A stretch of DNA of 64,000 bases from Aplectana chamaeleonis. Lineage: Eukaryota; Nematoda; Chromadorea; Rhabditida; Cosmocercidae. The notes beneath the pieces are model-generated. The model ran no database searches and had not been told where the DNA came from. It was given only the letters and a program-made list of their open reading frames with translations. Made by a program: the position numbers and the translations under genes. Positions 1 to 9,729 of the stretch are shown piece after piece. Position 1 is the first letter of the stretch. Every line of letters begins with the position of its first letter. The stretch covers positions 434,001 to 498,000 of the forward strand of contig JAPDOI010000374.1 in the NCBI GenBank assembly GCA_029168955.1. Direction: 5' to 3'.

Positions 1-657
1 GTGCCCACAACATGTTTAGACATTCTGACCAATTTCAATTGTGATTCCATAACTATAAAAAGTTGAGCCAGGGCGGGTTTGAAAGTAGTTTGAAGTTAAG
101 AAGAAAGTCCCGAAGCAGACAGTGTCAGTCGCAGAATCTGGACAAATTTCAACTCGAACCCAAAACTATGATATCAAGCTGATCTGAACTTGATGAGGTA
201 ATATATATATGGCTGTCCTTGTATTTATGCCACTATGGGCACCAGAGTTGGCCGACCAGTTGAGTACCACCCGGTCGATAAACACTAACAACGTGGCAGT
301 CAGGAGCAGAAAATCCGCCTACCGCAAGCAGCCTACCCTTCTATATGGACCATTTGCACAAAAACCCGAACCATGAAAAAACACCCACTGCGCCCGCGTG
401 CGCCCTGGAGGCAAATCCTATGCATGGTTATCCACCGGGTGGGCGTAGGCCAAACAATGACGGACTCAGACATTTTCTCGGCCAACTGTACCAGGGGCCT
501 AACACCTGTTTCGCACGCGAAGCATGCCAGAAATTCGCCACGAACGCTAATTAAACCTGAAGTTCACCCACACAAATCAAACCCAGGCAACTAAGTCGCA
601 ATATGTACATAAATCCGAGCATAATTAGCGACGATGTTGTGAGAATCATTAATAACT
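1..657. other. no supported gene
   Basis: This is non-coding or unresolved sequence downstream of the terminal exon at 658-746. Short open frames around 345-594 overlap each other in two frames and show no motif or splice context, so I do not call them. A short AT run lies near 200-210. Confidence 0.5.
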
Positions 658-3600
658 CTAAAGATCAAGCGGCTTGAGCATCCAACTTTCCTTCTTGGCT
701 TCCTCCAAAGCAGCTTCCAGAGCTTTCATACGGCCCTGATGGAGTTCTGAAAGAATAGCGATTATGCTATACGCTTACATAGTGGTCCGACAAAACAAGA
801 TTCCAGCTCATAAACGCACTAAAATTTTCTGCGCACTGAACTAGGCAATTGTATTTCCTATTTATTTCTTATTTTAGAGATTTCCCCCGAAAAAAAGCAA
901 CATATAACGGAAAATTCGTGATTCCCCTCCTCCCTACTGCCAACCTCACACTCATGTCCACAGTTTGTATTGACCGCCTTTCTGTGGGGAGCGCAAGCTG
1001 TCGTACAGCGGTATGCAATATCTAGTTTCCTAGACAGCATCCACGGCCAGTGACAAGCGACACTTGCATCTATATGTACTGCGATTAAAATCAACAATCG
1101 ATTGAAATCGGAGCATTCTTCTGCGGCAACCACTAGTAGCGTGCAGCCGGTGTGTTTAAGTTTGACGCGCTCAATCGTCGCTTTCGAGTACTGAAAAGAA
1201 GATAGTCTTACTAACTATCAACGTAAATCGAGAGCTGCTACACTTTCCGCTACCGTTTCCTAGCCGTTAAAAAATCATCCTTAACAATACAGAGTAACGT
1301 CGCTTACTACTCTCTACTATTCTTGGGCCGAATCGAATGATCGAATCATCATCCGATTGAAAAACGTCGCCTTCGATTAAATCGACTTAGTGGACTATTC
1401 CAAAAGTGGAAATTCCGGCTAAATCGAAAAGTCGATCATTCGAAAAAAGGCTATTTTCCGATAAGCCGAGAAGTCGGTCATTCGAAAAAGTGCGATTTTC
1501 GGATAAGTCGGAAAGTCGACCATTCGAAAAAGGGTGATTTTCGGATAAGTCGAGAAGTCGATCATTCGAAAAGAGAAATATCCGACTTATTCGAAAATTT
1601 CACCGCTGTCTCAAGAGTTCCTAGTTACCGAGAAAGATGTAAGAAATCTCAGCTGCTCCATCTAGGCACACTTATCGACTTTGCGCGTAATCTATGCAAA
1701 ATTTGTGTAGCCACGGTCAAATTTCTTTGTTGTCCATTTTCTACTATCCAATAAGTTTTTTTTCTTATTTTTAAATGTGCGCAACGCACATTAAATTGAT
1801 ATTGACTTAAAGGCAATGTCTACGACGAAATCAGGCTTCACCTGAAATCGAGAGGTTGGTAACAAATTTCACCAACAATGTTGAAAAATTGTTAAGAACG
1901 AGCACAAAATAGCCCTACACGTCACATACTTGAGTGTTACGCTCACGCCACGCCCACTCCTTTCGAACGCTACCGATCCGTCGACCACTGAATAACCGAC
2001 TTTAGGAAAGCAACATACGTTTAAGAGGTTATATTCTACTCCGCTCATCGAAGCTTACTCCATTTAATAATTGGTTGCCTTCTTAAAGTCGGGTTCTCAG
2101 TTGTACACTTTTATCGGTAGCCGTTGAAGAAGTGGGCACGGCGTGAGCGGAACACTCAGGCTTAAGGCCGTTTAGGACTCGTTCGTGCTCGTTCTTAGCC
2201 GCCTTTCTAGCATTATTGATGCAGTGAGCCCCGGGCATTTCGATTTATGTTGAAAATCCGAAGACTGTTTTGATTGTAGACACTGCCTTCAAGAGCCCAT
2301 AAATTTCTAAATGTAGATGTGGAAATGGAAGTAAAATGGGAAACTGCGAGTGAATTATGCTGATCATCGAAGAGCAAAATCGTCACATTACGCAGCGTGG
2401 ATTTTCCAGTTTCAAGGGAGAAAAAGAGAAAAAGTAGTAAAGGGGCAATATAAAAACACATGGTCATAAAATTTGTGAACATAGAGGCAGCACGTGCTGT
2501 AAAGGGATGGGAAGCAGAAAGAAATAGGCGAAAAACTCCTATGTAAGGCCTCGCGAGAGTTGTCTTTCAGCTGATTTGGTTGAATGGCGAGGGCGAATCA
2601 GCCATGGGTCACGTTTTTGAGGAGCATACGAGCCGGTGTAAACCGCATACCCCAGCTCCAGCGTGGGGCATATATAATATACTCCAACATATACTGGAAG
2701 TGCGCCAAGCGCCGGGTAAGGTGTGTGGGACCTAAGTGTGACTGCGCCAAGCGCCAAGGTAAGTGCGCGGGTCATAATCGGAGTGCGTCCCGCGAAAAAG
2801 AGAGTGTGTGGGACCCAAGTGGGAGCGCGCCAAGCGCTGGAGAAAGCGTGAAAGATCCAGCTGGGAGAGCGCAGATGCTGGGGAAAGTGGGCGAGACCCA
2901 ACTGGGAGTGCGCCAAGCGCCGGGCAAAGTGTGTTGGTTACCAACTAGGAGTGCGCCGAGCGCCGGGAAAGTGTGCAGTATCCAGATGTGAGTGTGCCAA
3001 GCTCCGGGAAAGGTGCGCAGGACCCGACTGGGGTGTGCCTTGCGTCGATGGAAGTGTGCGGCACCCAACTGGGAGTGCGTCAGGCGCAGGGAAAGGATGC
3101 GGGACCCAGCTGGGAACGCGCCCAGGGTTGATGGGAAAGAGGTGATTCGAGACGACCGCTGTTGTTCAAGTGTTCTCCCGAGACTGTTCGCACAGGTTTT
3201 GTAGCATAATTTTTCCACGTCATTATCTTTTATCCAAAATCCGGTCAAATAACGAACACATCGCGAGGCACTCCTACCAGTACGCCGCGAAGCGGCGGGG
3301 GTGTGCACCTTCTATACAACATATGGCACCTAGTTTGCACCGGCCTTCGATAGGGAACGCCAAATATCAGCAAGATCCGTGCGGACTGTACTGTCGTTCT
3401 CTGGGCCTGATTCCGGTCCACAATCGCGGCCTATGGTTGTTGCATCACGCGACACGTGATAACCTTGCTGGGACCAAGCGGTCCCAGCGCGATTATAACG
3501 TGCCGGGACCAAGCCTTCCTAGCACGGTTATCAAGTGTCGCATAATGCGATTGTTGTAGTCCGCAAATACGGACCGGAATTTGGCCAAGAGAACGAGAAA

Positions 3601-4963
3601 ACCTTCATTGCCCCATACCTCGGTGAATTCAAGAGACTAGCTTTGGTTTCAAAGTTTCACGTCCCATCCGTTGTCCCGTTGGACAGTAGCCGCTAGACTC
3701 TGAAGCCATCTTCCAAAATCATCGATTGTTTCATTTTTATCCAAAGATTTCCCCTAAGTAAGGCTTGCGTCCGCAATCCAGCCAGTCAATATTGGTGTTC
3801 TACGCGCGCACACGGGCAAGACCAATGCACACCAAGTCGGCTTTTCCGCCCCGGACTCAGTAGAGGAAAAATTCATCATTGCGTCAACCGTGAGTTTGTG
3901 AATTCGGGTTCTGTTACGCGCCAGCATTAGCGCGCGTGTGCACGAGCTAAACCCAACCCAAATCGACAAACCCGGGCCTAAGGCAATGATGAATCCGGCC
4001 TTAGGACTCAGTCGGTTTTTCGACCACGTCTGACCGGGGCCTTATGGAGCTTTTTTCGGGAACGTAGAACTCAATACGGCTGTCACGTCTTCGTATACCG
4101 TTCGAATCGCTAAACGGAAGGGTAGACTACTTTAAAGTCGATTGAAAAAGTCGACTTTTTATTCGAAAAGTCGATCATTCGAAAAAAGACGATTTTCGGA
4201 TAAGTCGAGAAGTCGACCATTCGAAGAAGGGTGACTTTCAGATAAGTCGAGTAGTCGATTATTCGGAAAAGGGCGATTTTCGGATAAGTCGAGAAGTCGA
4301 TCATACGAGAAAGGGCGATTTTCGGATAAGTCGTAAAGTCGATCATTCGAAAAAGTCTTATTTTCGATTTATTCGGAAAGTCGATCATTCGAAAATAATT
4401 TCAATTTGCCCAAGTATACTCTCTACCAACGCTCCCTTAGGGAGATGCAAGACGAATTTACACACGCCCCTCAATTTTAGGATTTTATCCGTCGAGCGTC
4501 GCGACGCGGCCGTGTGCGCTCTCAGCATCTAGGCGATATCACATCCGACCACTATGAACTTGGAGGCATCACCCGAGGGGAAACCACTATGAACTTGGAG
4601 GCATCACCCGAGGGGAAACCGTGTTTCAGAGCGATTTTTTTTTCGCTGCAACCTTAAAGCATATTAAAATGGCGAACGAGCACAGAAAATGCAAAATCCG
4701 AAGGAAAATATTCTTAATCCATCCAGCCGTACAAGTTCTGTTTCTCACACTGTATCAGATGATTGTCCACAAATCCCTTTGTTTCAATCTGAGTAACAAA
4801 TTTTCTGGTGGACAATGCCTCTAGCAGAAATTTGACTAGGTACAATAACACCGAACAAAAGCACCCAGAACAAGTCAGCAAAACTCACCATCTTCTAGGT
4901 CCTTTTTGTGAACTTCCAGCATTTCTTCAACATGTGCTTTGAAGTAAATTTCTTTGACATTAT
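658..4963 (-). CDS. 3' part of an unrecognised coiled-coil protein gene (two exons)
   Basis: Two minus-strand exons, 4889-4963 and 658-746, fit together. The upstream exon follows a TTTTTTCAG acceptor and ends with G before a GTGAGT donor; the downstream exon follows CTTTCAG and begins AA, so the join makes a GAA codon. The spliced piece is about 53 residues ending in a TAG at 658-660. It is rich in Glu, Lys, Leu and Ala with a heptad-like pattern (for example EEMLEVHKKDLEDELHQ) and ends WMLKPLDL, so a C-terminal coiled coil is likely. I do not recognise the family. The 4.1-kb intron holds only repeats. The first exon starts in phase 1 and needs an upstream exon ending with one base. The exon set at 14829-15333 on the same strand could supply it, but that link is inference. 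No paralogue is visible in the window, so this looks like a single-copy host gene. Confidence 0.6.
1417..1600. repeat. TCG-rich satellite, about 40-bp period, block 1
   Basis: Four to five imperfect tandem units carry the core GATTTTCGGATAAGTCG followed by AGAAGTCGATCATTCGAAAA. Units differ by a few substitutions. A second block in the same orientation is at 4135-4400. A diverged region at about 18180-18320 uses the same vocabulary (TTCGAA, GAATAATTCGG) on both strands. Confidence 0.85.
2695..3135. repeat. GC-rich minisatellite, about 42-bp period
   Basis: About ten diverged tandem units share the core GTGCGCCAAGCGCCGGGAAA followed by GTGTG and a variable GACCCAACTGGGA-like segment. Because the period is close to 42 bp (14 codons), several frames stay open across the array on both strands. 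Those frames are repeat-encoded and I do not call them genes. The flanks are AT-rich and unrelated. Confidence 0.85.
3395..3595. repeat. palindromic MITE-like element, copy 1
   Basis: The left end, CGTTCTCTGGGCCTGATTCC, is the imperfect inverse of the right end, which finishes GGCCAAGAGAACG. Inner arms also pair: the left CATCACGCGACACGTGATAA matches the right TTATCAAGTGTCGCATAATG. A diverged relative lies at 48427-48613 in a MED19 intron, so this is a dispersed foldback family. Confidence 0.75.
3765..3850 (-). repeat. dispersed repeat, inverse of 7420-7515
   Basis: The reverse complement contains CTTGCCCGTGTGCGCGCG and GGATTGCGGACGCAAGC. The segment at 7420-7515 has the same order of motifs on the plus strand, with a shared GGGGC(A/G)GAAAA lead-in. 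This shows two copies of one unclassified dispersed repeat in opposite orientation. Confidence 0.6.
4135..4400. repeat. TCG-rich satellite, block 2
   Basis: About six tandem units of the same 40-bp family as block 1 (core CGATTTTCGGATAAGTCG). The minus strand is open through it, which is a by-product of the repeat and not a gene. Confidence 0.85.
4548..4617. repeat. 35-bp perfect tandem duplication
   Basis: The unit beginning ACCACTATGAACTTGGAGGC occurs twice in immediate succession without a mismatch, which suggests a recent slippage or assembly-level duplication. Confidence 0.85.
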
Positions 4964-5301
4964 CTGAAAAAAGATTCTATGTACAAGATGAAGCAGTAAC
5001 GAGTTGGGCTCTCAGCTCATAAAAATTCTCCAGCTTCACCTCCTATAAATCCAGAGTCTAACTAGGGACTGATCAAAGCACAAACTGGTGTTCTAAAAAC
5101 TCTTATGTTGAGTGTTATGGGAGAAACAAAAAAAACAATTTGAATTTTTGTAAATTTCCTTAATGCACCTGGGTAGATCACAAAAAAAATGACGGAAACG
5201 TGAAAAAGGCTGTAACACACTATTCAAAAGGAATGAAGCGAGAGTATTATGTACAGTGCCCAAGATATCATAAAGCGATGACTCGTTTTCTGGTCCCTTA
5301 A

Positions 5302-5744
5302 GGGCAGTGTTAACGATGGTTTTCGTTCCCGAGATTTCCCCTCAAAATAGCGAGAAACGCACTAAAACGTCTTATTTCAGCGACATTATTTCTGGCCTGG
5401 GGCAGTTGTCCGCCTGGATGAACATGTTCGCGGTGGTTGTCACCGGCAAAAAGTGGGACTAATCAAAAAATGGAAGAATATTCCAGGCAAAATAGTAATA
5501 GTTAGGGTCCGAAGAAAAGAACGGAGCAACAGAAAGCAAATAAATGTAAAGGACGGGCCCACAAATGATTTCATTGTCACAACAAACAGTTCCAGTGAGA
5601 TTAAAGAAGCGGGGTGAGAGTAAAGGATTTCGTGCCCTTCTGGTGCGTTTTCCTCTATTTCTTCGTCATTTCAGTTCTACTCGGCCGCCAAACAATCGAA
5701 TCAGCAATTAATCCCAAAATCGAAGATTATCGCGAACACTGCCT
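5302..5744 (+). mobile_element. TTAA-flanked MITE, copy 1 (443 bp)
   Basis: The element begins GGGCAGTGTTAACGATGGTT and ends with the inverse, ATTATCGCGAACACTGCCT. It is flanked by TTAA at 5298-5301 and 5745-5748. Two further copies, 47436-47919 (opposite orientation) and 55057-55540, share the interior sequence and the same TTAA flanks. It has no coding capacity. TTAA duplication fits a piggyBac-like or Kolobok-like source; I cannot decide which. Confidence 0.85.
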
Positions 5745-6301
5745 TTAAAGGCAGTGTTCACGATAAAAACCGTATTAGAGTTTTCGATGTTTTTGGGTAG
5801 GTAGGTCCATTAAGAAGAGGTTAATAGGGAAAAGTCTCCACAGAACTCTCAAATAGCTGAGCGGAACTTTCCAGAGAAATTACTGAAAACATTAATTATA
5901 CTTGTTTGTGTATTTCGGGAGACCGCGGACAACGCATTGAACCTGACGTCGGGAAATGGTTTCGCGCTTCAAAATTCTCAGGTCAATGGCTTTTCTTCCT
6001 GTTTCCTATGCCAAAAATTGTTCAGTAAAAAAAATGAGAGGCCAATCAATGTACATGTTGGTGGGATGTTGAAACCTTTCGCGATGAAGACTATTCGAAA
6101 ATTCGGAGACTATTCCTACGGTAAAACGAACGCAGGACAACTTTTATTGGACGTGGACGGGTGGCCCGAGGGTTCACTGGCCCACGAGATTTTCACTGAC
6201 TTTCTGGCCCTTTTTCATCGCACTTCCGTCCTTACTCTTCTTGGAGGGACCCAAAGTTTACGTTTTAGCCAGAAAACGGGCGTCGTCAAGTCTGCCTTTA
6301 A
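5745..6301 (+). mobile_element. possible second TTAA element abutting copy 1
   Basis: Immediately after copy 1, the shared TTAA is followed by another AGGCAGTGTTCACGATAAAA end, so two elements meet head to tail at one TTAA. The interior differs from copy 1. A weak matching right end (TGCCTTTAA) occurs at about 6293-6301. A 122-codon frame at 5937-6305 has no recognisable motif and I leave it uncalled. Confidence 0.45.
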
Positions 6302-6382
6302 GTAGCGCTCGGTTCATGCGCCTCAGCGATCACTGAAATAACATAGCTGCACCCAACCATCGTGGGTCTATAGCACACTCGG

Positions 6383-6583
6383 TAAGGTGTGATGGTCATA
6401 GTGTTTTGTAAGCGAGAAGAGGCAGGGGAAACCGGAGGAGCGAGGTCGTTGAATGGACGCAACACGAGGCTAGCTCGTGTTGCGTTCATTGAAGGACCTC
6501 GCTCCTCCCCTGCTTCCCCACCTCTTCTCACTTGCAATGCCGCCTCTTCTCGCTTGCAATACACTTTGGCCATCACCCGTCGG
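6383..6583. repeat. long palindrome (foldback element)
   Basis: The left arm contains TGTAAGCGAGAAGAGGCAGG and GGAGCGAGGTCGTTGAATG. The right arm has their inverse, including CATTGAAGGACCTCGCTCC and CTCTTCTCGCTTGCAATAC. The centre is GCAACACGAGGCTAGCTCGT. The arms are about 90 bp with small indels, giving a strong potential cruciform with no coding capacity. Confidence 0.8.
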
Positions 6584-6648
6584 TAGGGCGATGGACTATG
6601 AAACGATGGATCTGTGAGTGCTGATGGTTCGAATCCTACTATGCGATT
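6572..6648 (+). other. degenerate tRNA-Ser-like sequence (SINE or pseudo-tRNA)
   Basis: The order GTCGGTAGGGCGATGGACT, a long variable region, then GGTTCGAATCCTACTATGCG resembles the A box, anticodon arm and a perfect B box of a serine tRNA. The anticodon arm is disrupted and the T-stem pairs poorly (3 of 5), so it is not a functional tRNA. It overlaps the right arm of the palindrome, which may have inserted into or captured it. Confidence 0.4.
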
Positions 6649-6649
6649 T

Positions 6650-8531
6650 CAACGTGGCCGATGCAAATAATGTTATTTATTGGTCCACAATTAAGCTCCA
6701 CGCTATTTTCTGTCACAATGGCGCCAACCGCTTCTGGCATCACTTCAAGAGCCACATTCTAATGCTTGACACTGGAAAAGAGGAACACATCATAGGTTTC
6801 TTCAGCGAAGCGAATGTAAGATGTACAGTGATCTATGACCACAGAATTGGCTTTTCGGGAACTTCTCCAACAAGGAAGTGCTCAAGAGCGTTATACGCAT
6901 CTGCCAAAACGGATTACATTGTCAGCATCTCCTGTGGTTCCTTAGTGAAACGGCTTAGTATCCCGCCGCAAGCTGCTGGTTCGGAGAAGCTATAAGCTTT
7001 TTCAAGCTTCGTAAAAGGGTATCAGGGATTGTTCTAGGGTGTTTTCGATTTTCTTTTCATATTTGGCTCTCAAAGCTACTATGCAGGGGTTAATTCATGA
7101 TACAGCCTGCTTCAAAGTATAGTGCTGCGATAAGACCAAGTCATCTAACCTACACTTATTGGAGCAAACTACAAGGAGTACAGAACAGGACCAACTTCTC
7201 TGTCTGCTCATGACACGTGGAATAAGCCGTGCGACGTCGAAACCTTTTTGCGACTATAAGAAGCTCTACAGGAGCTGACAAGAGAAAAAAGACTGACAAC
7301 TTCTAAATTGAAATTATTTGGAATGGCAGCCGTGGATATAATATCCTTTTCTGTTCTTCCAAAAAAGCGTGAGCCTTCATTTTTTAACGCCCCCGTCAGA
7401 ATTAATCGAAAAACAGTTTGAGTCCGGGGCAGAAAACCCAAACTCGGGTGCGTTGACCCTGCCCGTGTGCGCGCATAAAACACCCCCATCGACTAAGTGG
7501 ATTGCGGACGCAAGCAGACGGTCGCAGACGGACTCATTCAGTGAATTTTCTGCACCAGTTTGACACTAGTTAGGTACGTATCGACCGGATGAAACTCAGT
7601 CGATCGTTTGTGTTTTAACCCTTAGTAACACCACATGGAGAAGTTTTTGGCCCAATCTGACAAGGAAACTACTTTTAGCCAAGGTGGTTATTCCGATTGA
7701 AATGTACTTTTCTAAAACTATTCTAGGACGTAGAGTCTGAATATTTTATTTGATTTACTACAAGGTAGAACCGTGTCAAAGACAATAACAGAAAGAAATA
7801 CTCAAGCGGCAATATGCCTTTCGCAGCTGCCTAAAATCTCCCTGAACAAAGTTGTGGGCACTTTCCTATGATTTCCGTACCTACTGCAACCTCCGAAACG
7901 CAGTTATCTGTCGAATATCTGGAAACGGACCTCGTATTCGTGTTCAGCGCCTAAAACAACCACCGTGGCCAACTTTTAGGGGTAAGCGAATTTTCCGAAC
8001 TTTGGACAGAGGGACAGCGCATTTTACTTGTACGGATTTTCGGTTGAGCGTTTACTTATCAGTACGACCAAAAATGATTCAAGCAAGGTACATTTCATTT
8101 AAGATGGCCACTTGGACCAAAAGCAGTTCCCTTGTGAGACTCTAGCCGAACTACCACATACCCACGGAGACCCGTAATCATTTGAATATTCGACAAGCGC
8201 ACCTTAGACCATAGGTAGATACACCCAATAACTGGAGGTGTGATTTCTAGCCAGATATCCCCAAAAAACAAAACGAAATCGTCAAAGGTCGCGTTTAGCA
8301 CCCAAAATTAATACCGATGAGGAGCGTTGAATCGAATCTGCCCAGATCTTTAAAGGATCAGCAAATGAACATGAGAATTCGGTCGGTTGCAGGGCAGCTG
8401 ATTCCCATCGGCTTAAAGCGCTCCATAATTTTGGTCAGGGGGTTGGAACCCCTAGGTGGGCGAAATTCCTACGTGGCTCCAAAAGCTCTTAAGGGCTATT
8501 CATGTTTCAATAGACAAGTGGACCCTTAATT
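6650..8531. other. no supported gene; diverged repeats
   Basis: The 125-codon frame at 6618-6995 has no recognisable motif or splice context. The stretch at 7420-7515 repeats 3765-3850 in inverse orientation. About 7700-7870 is a diverged relative of 16840-16950 (both carry a GGACGTAGAGT core and GCAGCTGCCTAAAA). No other feature is supported. Confidence 0.5.
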
Positions 8532-8541
8532 AAGATTTCAT
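8532..8541 (+). repeat. TSD of LINE-alpha copy 1, left
   Basis: AAGATTTCAT here is repeated at 13206-13215, directly after the (AAG)n tail of the element. This fixes both ends of copy 1. Confidence 0.85.
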
Positions 8542-8543
8542 GC

Positions 8544-9269
8544 TGCCGAGATGTCGTACGTTCACGCCGTGGCAGTGTGGAGGAAAGAAGATCACCTCTA
8601 TGCAAACCGACGTCACCCCCTCCGCGAAGAGGGTTTTTGTCATGGGAGAGGTGCTGGCCGGCCGCGTCTCTCCTTCGGATTCTCCTGCTAAGGGCCGGCG
8701 TGGAGAGGAATCCTGGACCCGCTCAGAAGTATCTATGCGCCACGTGCGGCAATGATGATAACTGGAGACATACCAGCGTCCAGTGCTTCGGATGCCAAAG
8801 GTGGGTGCATCTCTCCTGTTCGGGTCTCAGCTCTGTGAGGCATCATAACTCTGCTTTTCGCTGTGTTTTATGCTCTTCACCTACCCACTCTGATTCCTCT
8901 TCCTCAAATCGCCCCCTTTCCATTGTACATATCAATCTCAACGGTCTTCGTACTAAACTTTCTGAGCTCTCTCTCTTCGCACGTACTTACCATCCAGACG
9001 AGCTCATGGTTCAAGAAACCAAGCTCTCTCCATCCCCTACCCGTCCTCATCCTAATATCCCGGGCTACACTGCCTTCCATGCTCCAGGGTCAGTTCTTGG
9101 CGGAGGAGTTTCAACCTTTGTTTTATCTTCTCTCCCCTCACACCTCATACCAAACACCCCCACGGATGATACTCTCGAGTACCTTCCAATCCATCTCCCT
9201 CTTAAAACACCCCTTTCTCTTTTGAACATATATATTCCCCCTACCACCTCATGCCCCTCCTCCTACAAT
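8544..9269 (+). pseudogene. LINE-alpha copy 1: 2A-like motif, PHD finger, APE endonuclease (N-terminal part)
   Basis: The frame reads from the element start with no ATG; the first possible start in frame is a GTG at 8577. Counting from that GTG, a leucine-rich stretch leads into GVERNPGP at residues 41-48. A PHD-type finger follows (CATC, CFGC, WVHLSC, CVLC). The APE domain then begins with HINLNGL and has the catalytic QETKL. Coding is cut after the tyrosine-asparagine codons at 9264-9269 by the first solo LTR. The sequence resumes at 9650 with the PIPLLKQL segment and the GDFN-like motif, here GAFN, so the metal-binding Asp is changed to Ala. Confidence 0.85.
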
Positions 9270-9649
9270 TGTCGGGAGGGCCCACTTGGGGGCCAAAGAG
9301 ACGCGCCGTGTAAGAGAGATCACGGCGTGGGAAGAACGGTAGGGCAAATCTATTCCCGAGGGGCGGCGCTTGGTGACAGGCTGCCATCTTCCACCCATGG
9401 ACATTCACTCGACGACTCGACTGGACTCCCATCACCACTTCTCCCCTCTCATCGTCCTCCGTGTTTCTGTGTGCCAGAAACCCTGTTGCTCCTGTAGGAT
9501 TTAGTGTCGTATTGTAGGAAACTGTTTTTTTATGTTAATTATTTTTGTCTAAATAATAAATTATTTGTTCTTTTTTGTCTATTGTTTGTCCTGACCGTTC
9601 ACTCGGTTAGTATCTCTGATTGGTGCCAAGGTGCTCTTGTTTACACAAT
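9266..9649 (+). mobile_element. solo LTR 1 (9270-9645) with CAAT target duplication
   Basis: The insert runs from TGTCGGGAGGGCCC to CTCTTGTTTACA, so it has TG...CA ends, and CAAT occurs on both sides (9266-9269 and 9646-9649). Removing insert plus one CAAT restores the LINE frame. At 376 bp with no internal gag-pol, it is best read as a solo LTR left by LTR-LTR recombination. An AATAAATTA signal lies near 9557. The superfamily is undetermined. Confidence 0.8.
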
Positions 9650-9729
9650 CCCATTCCTCTTCTCAAACAACTCAACGATTATTCTCTCTCATCATCAGTT
9701 GTTTTCGCGGGCGCCTTTAATGCCCACAC

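Larger units (their letters stand above)
747..4888 (-). other. intron of the coiled-coil gene, repeat-filled
   Basis: This interval lies between two phase-compatible minus-strand exons. It contains a TCG-rich satellite (1417-1600 and 4135-4400), a 42-bp minisatellite (about 2695-3135), a palindromic element (3395-3595) and a 35-bp tandem duplication (4548-4617). I found no convincing coding exon in the remainder. The open frames at 2213-2482 and 858-1133 lack splice or motif support. Confidence 0.5.

Noticed and set aside
1417..1600. CRISPR array
   Set aside because: Units are contiguous and diverged with no unique spacers, and the genome is eukaryotic. It is a satellite.
2772..3308. 178-codon minus-strand open frame
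   Set aside because: It lies mostly in the 42-bp minisatellite and its content is the translated repeat; the opposite strand is open too.
5937..6305. 122-codon plus-strand frame
   Set aside because: No motif, no splice sites in phase, and it lies between MITE ends.
6572..6648. Functional tRNA-Ser gene
   Set aside because: The B box is perfect but the anticodon arm and T-stem do not fold, so I list it only as tRNA-like.
6618..6995. 125-codon plus-strand frame
   Set aside because: No recognisable domain and no supporting splice context. I could not separate it from chance.
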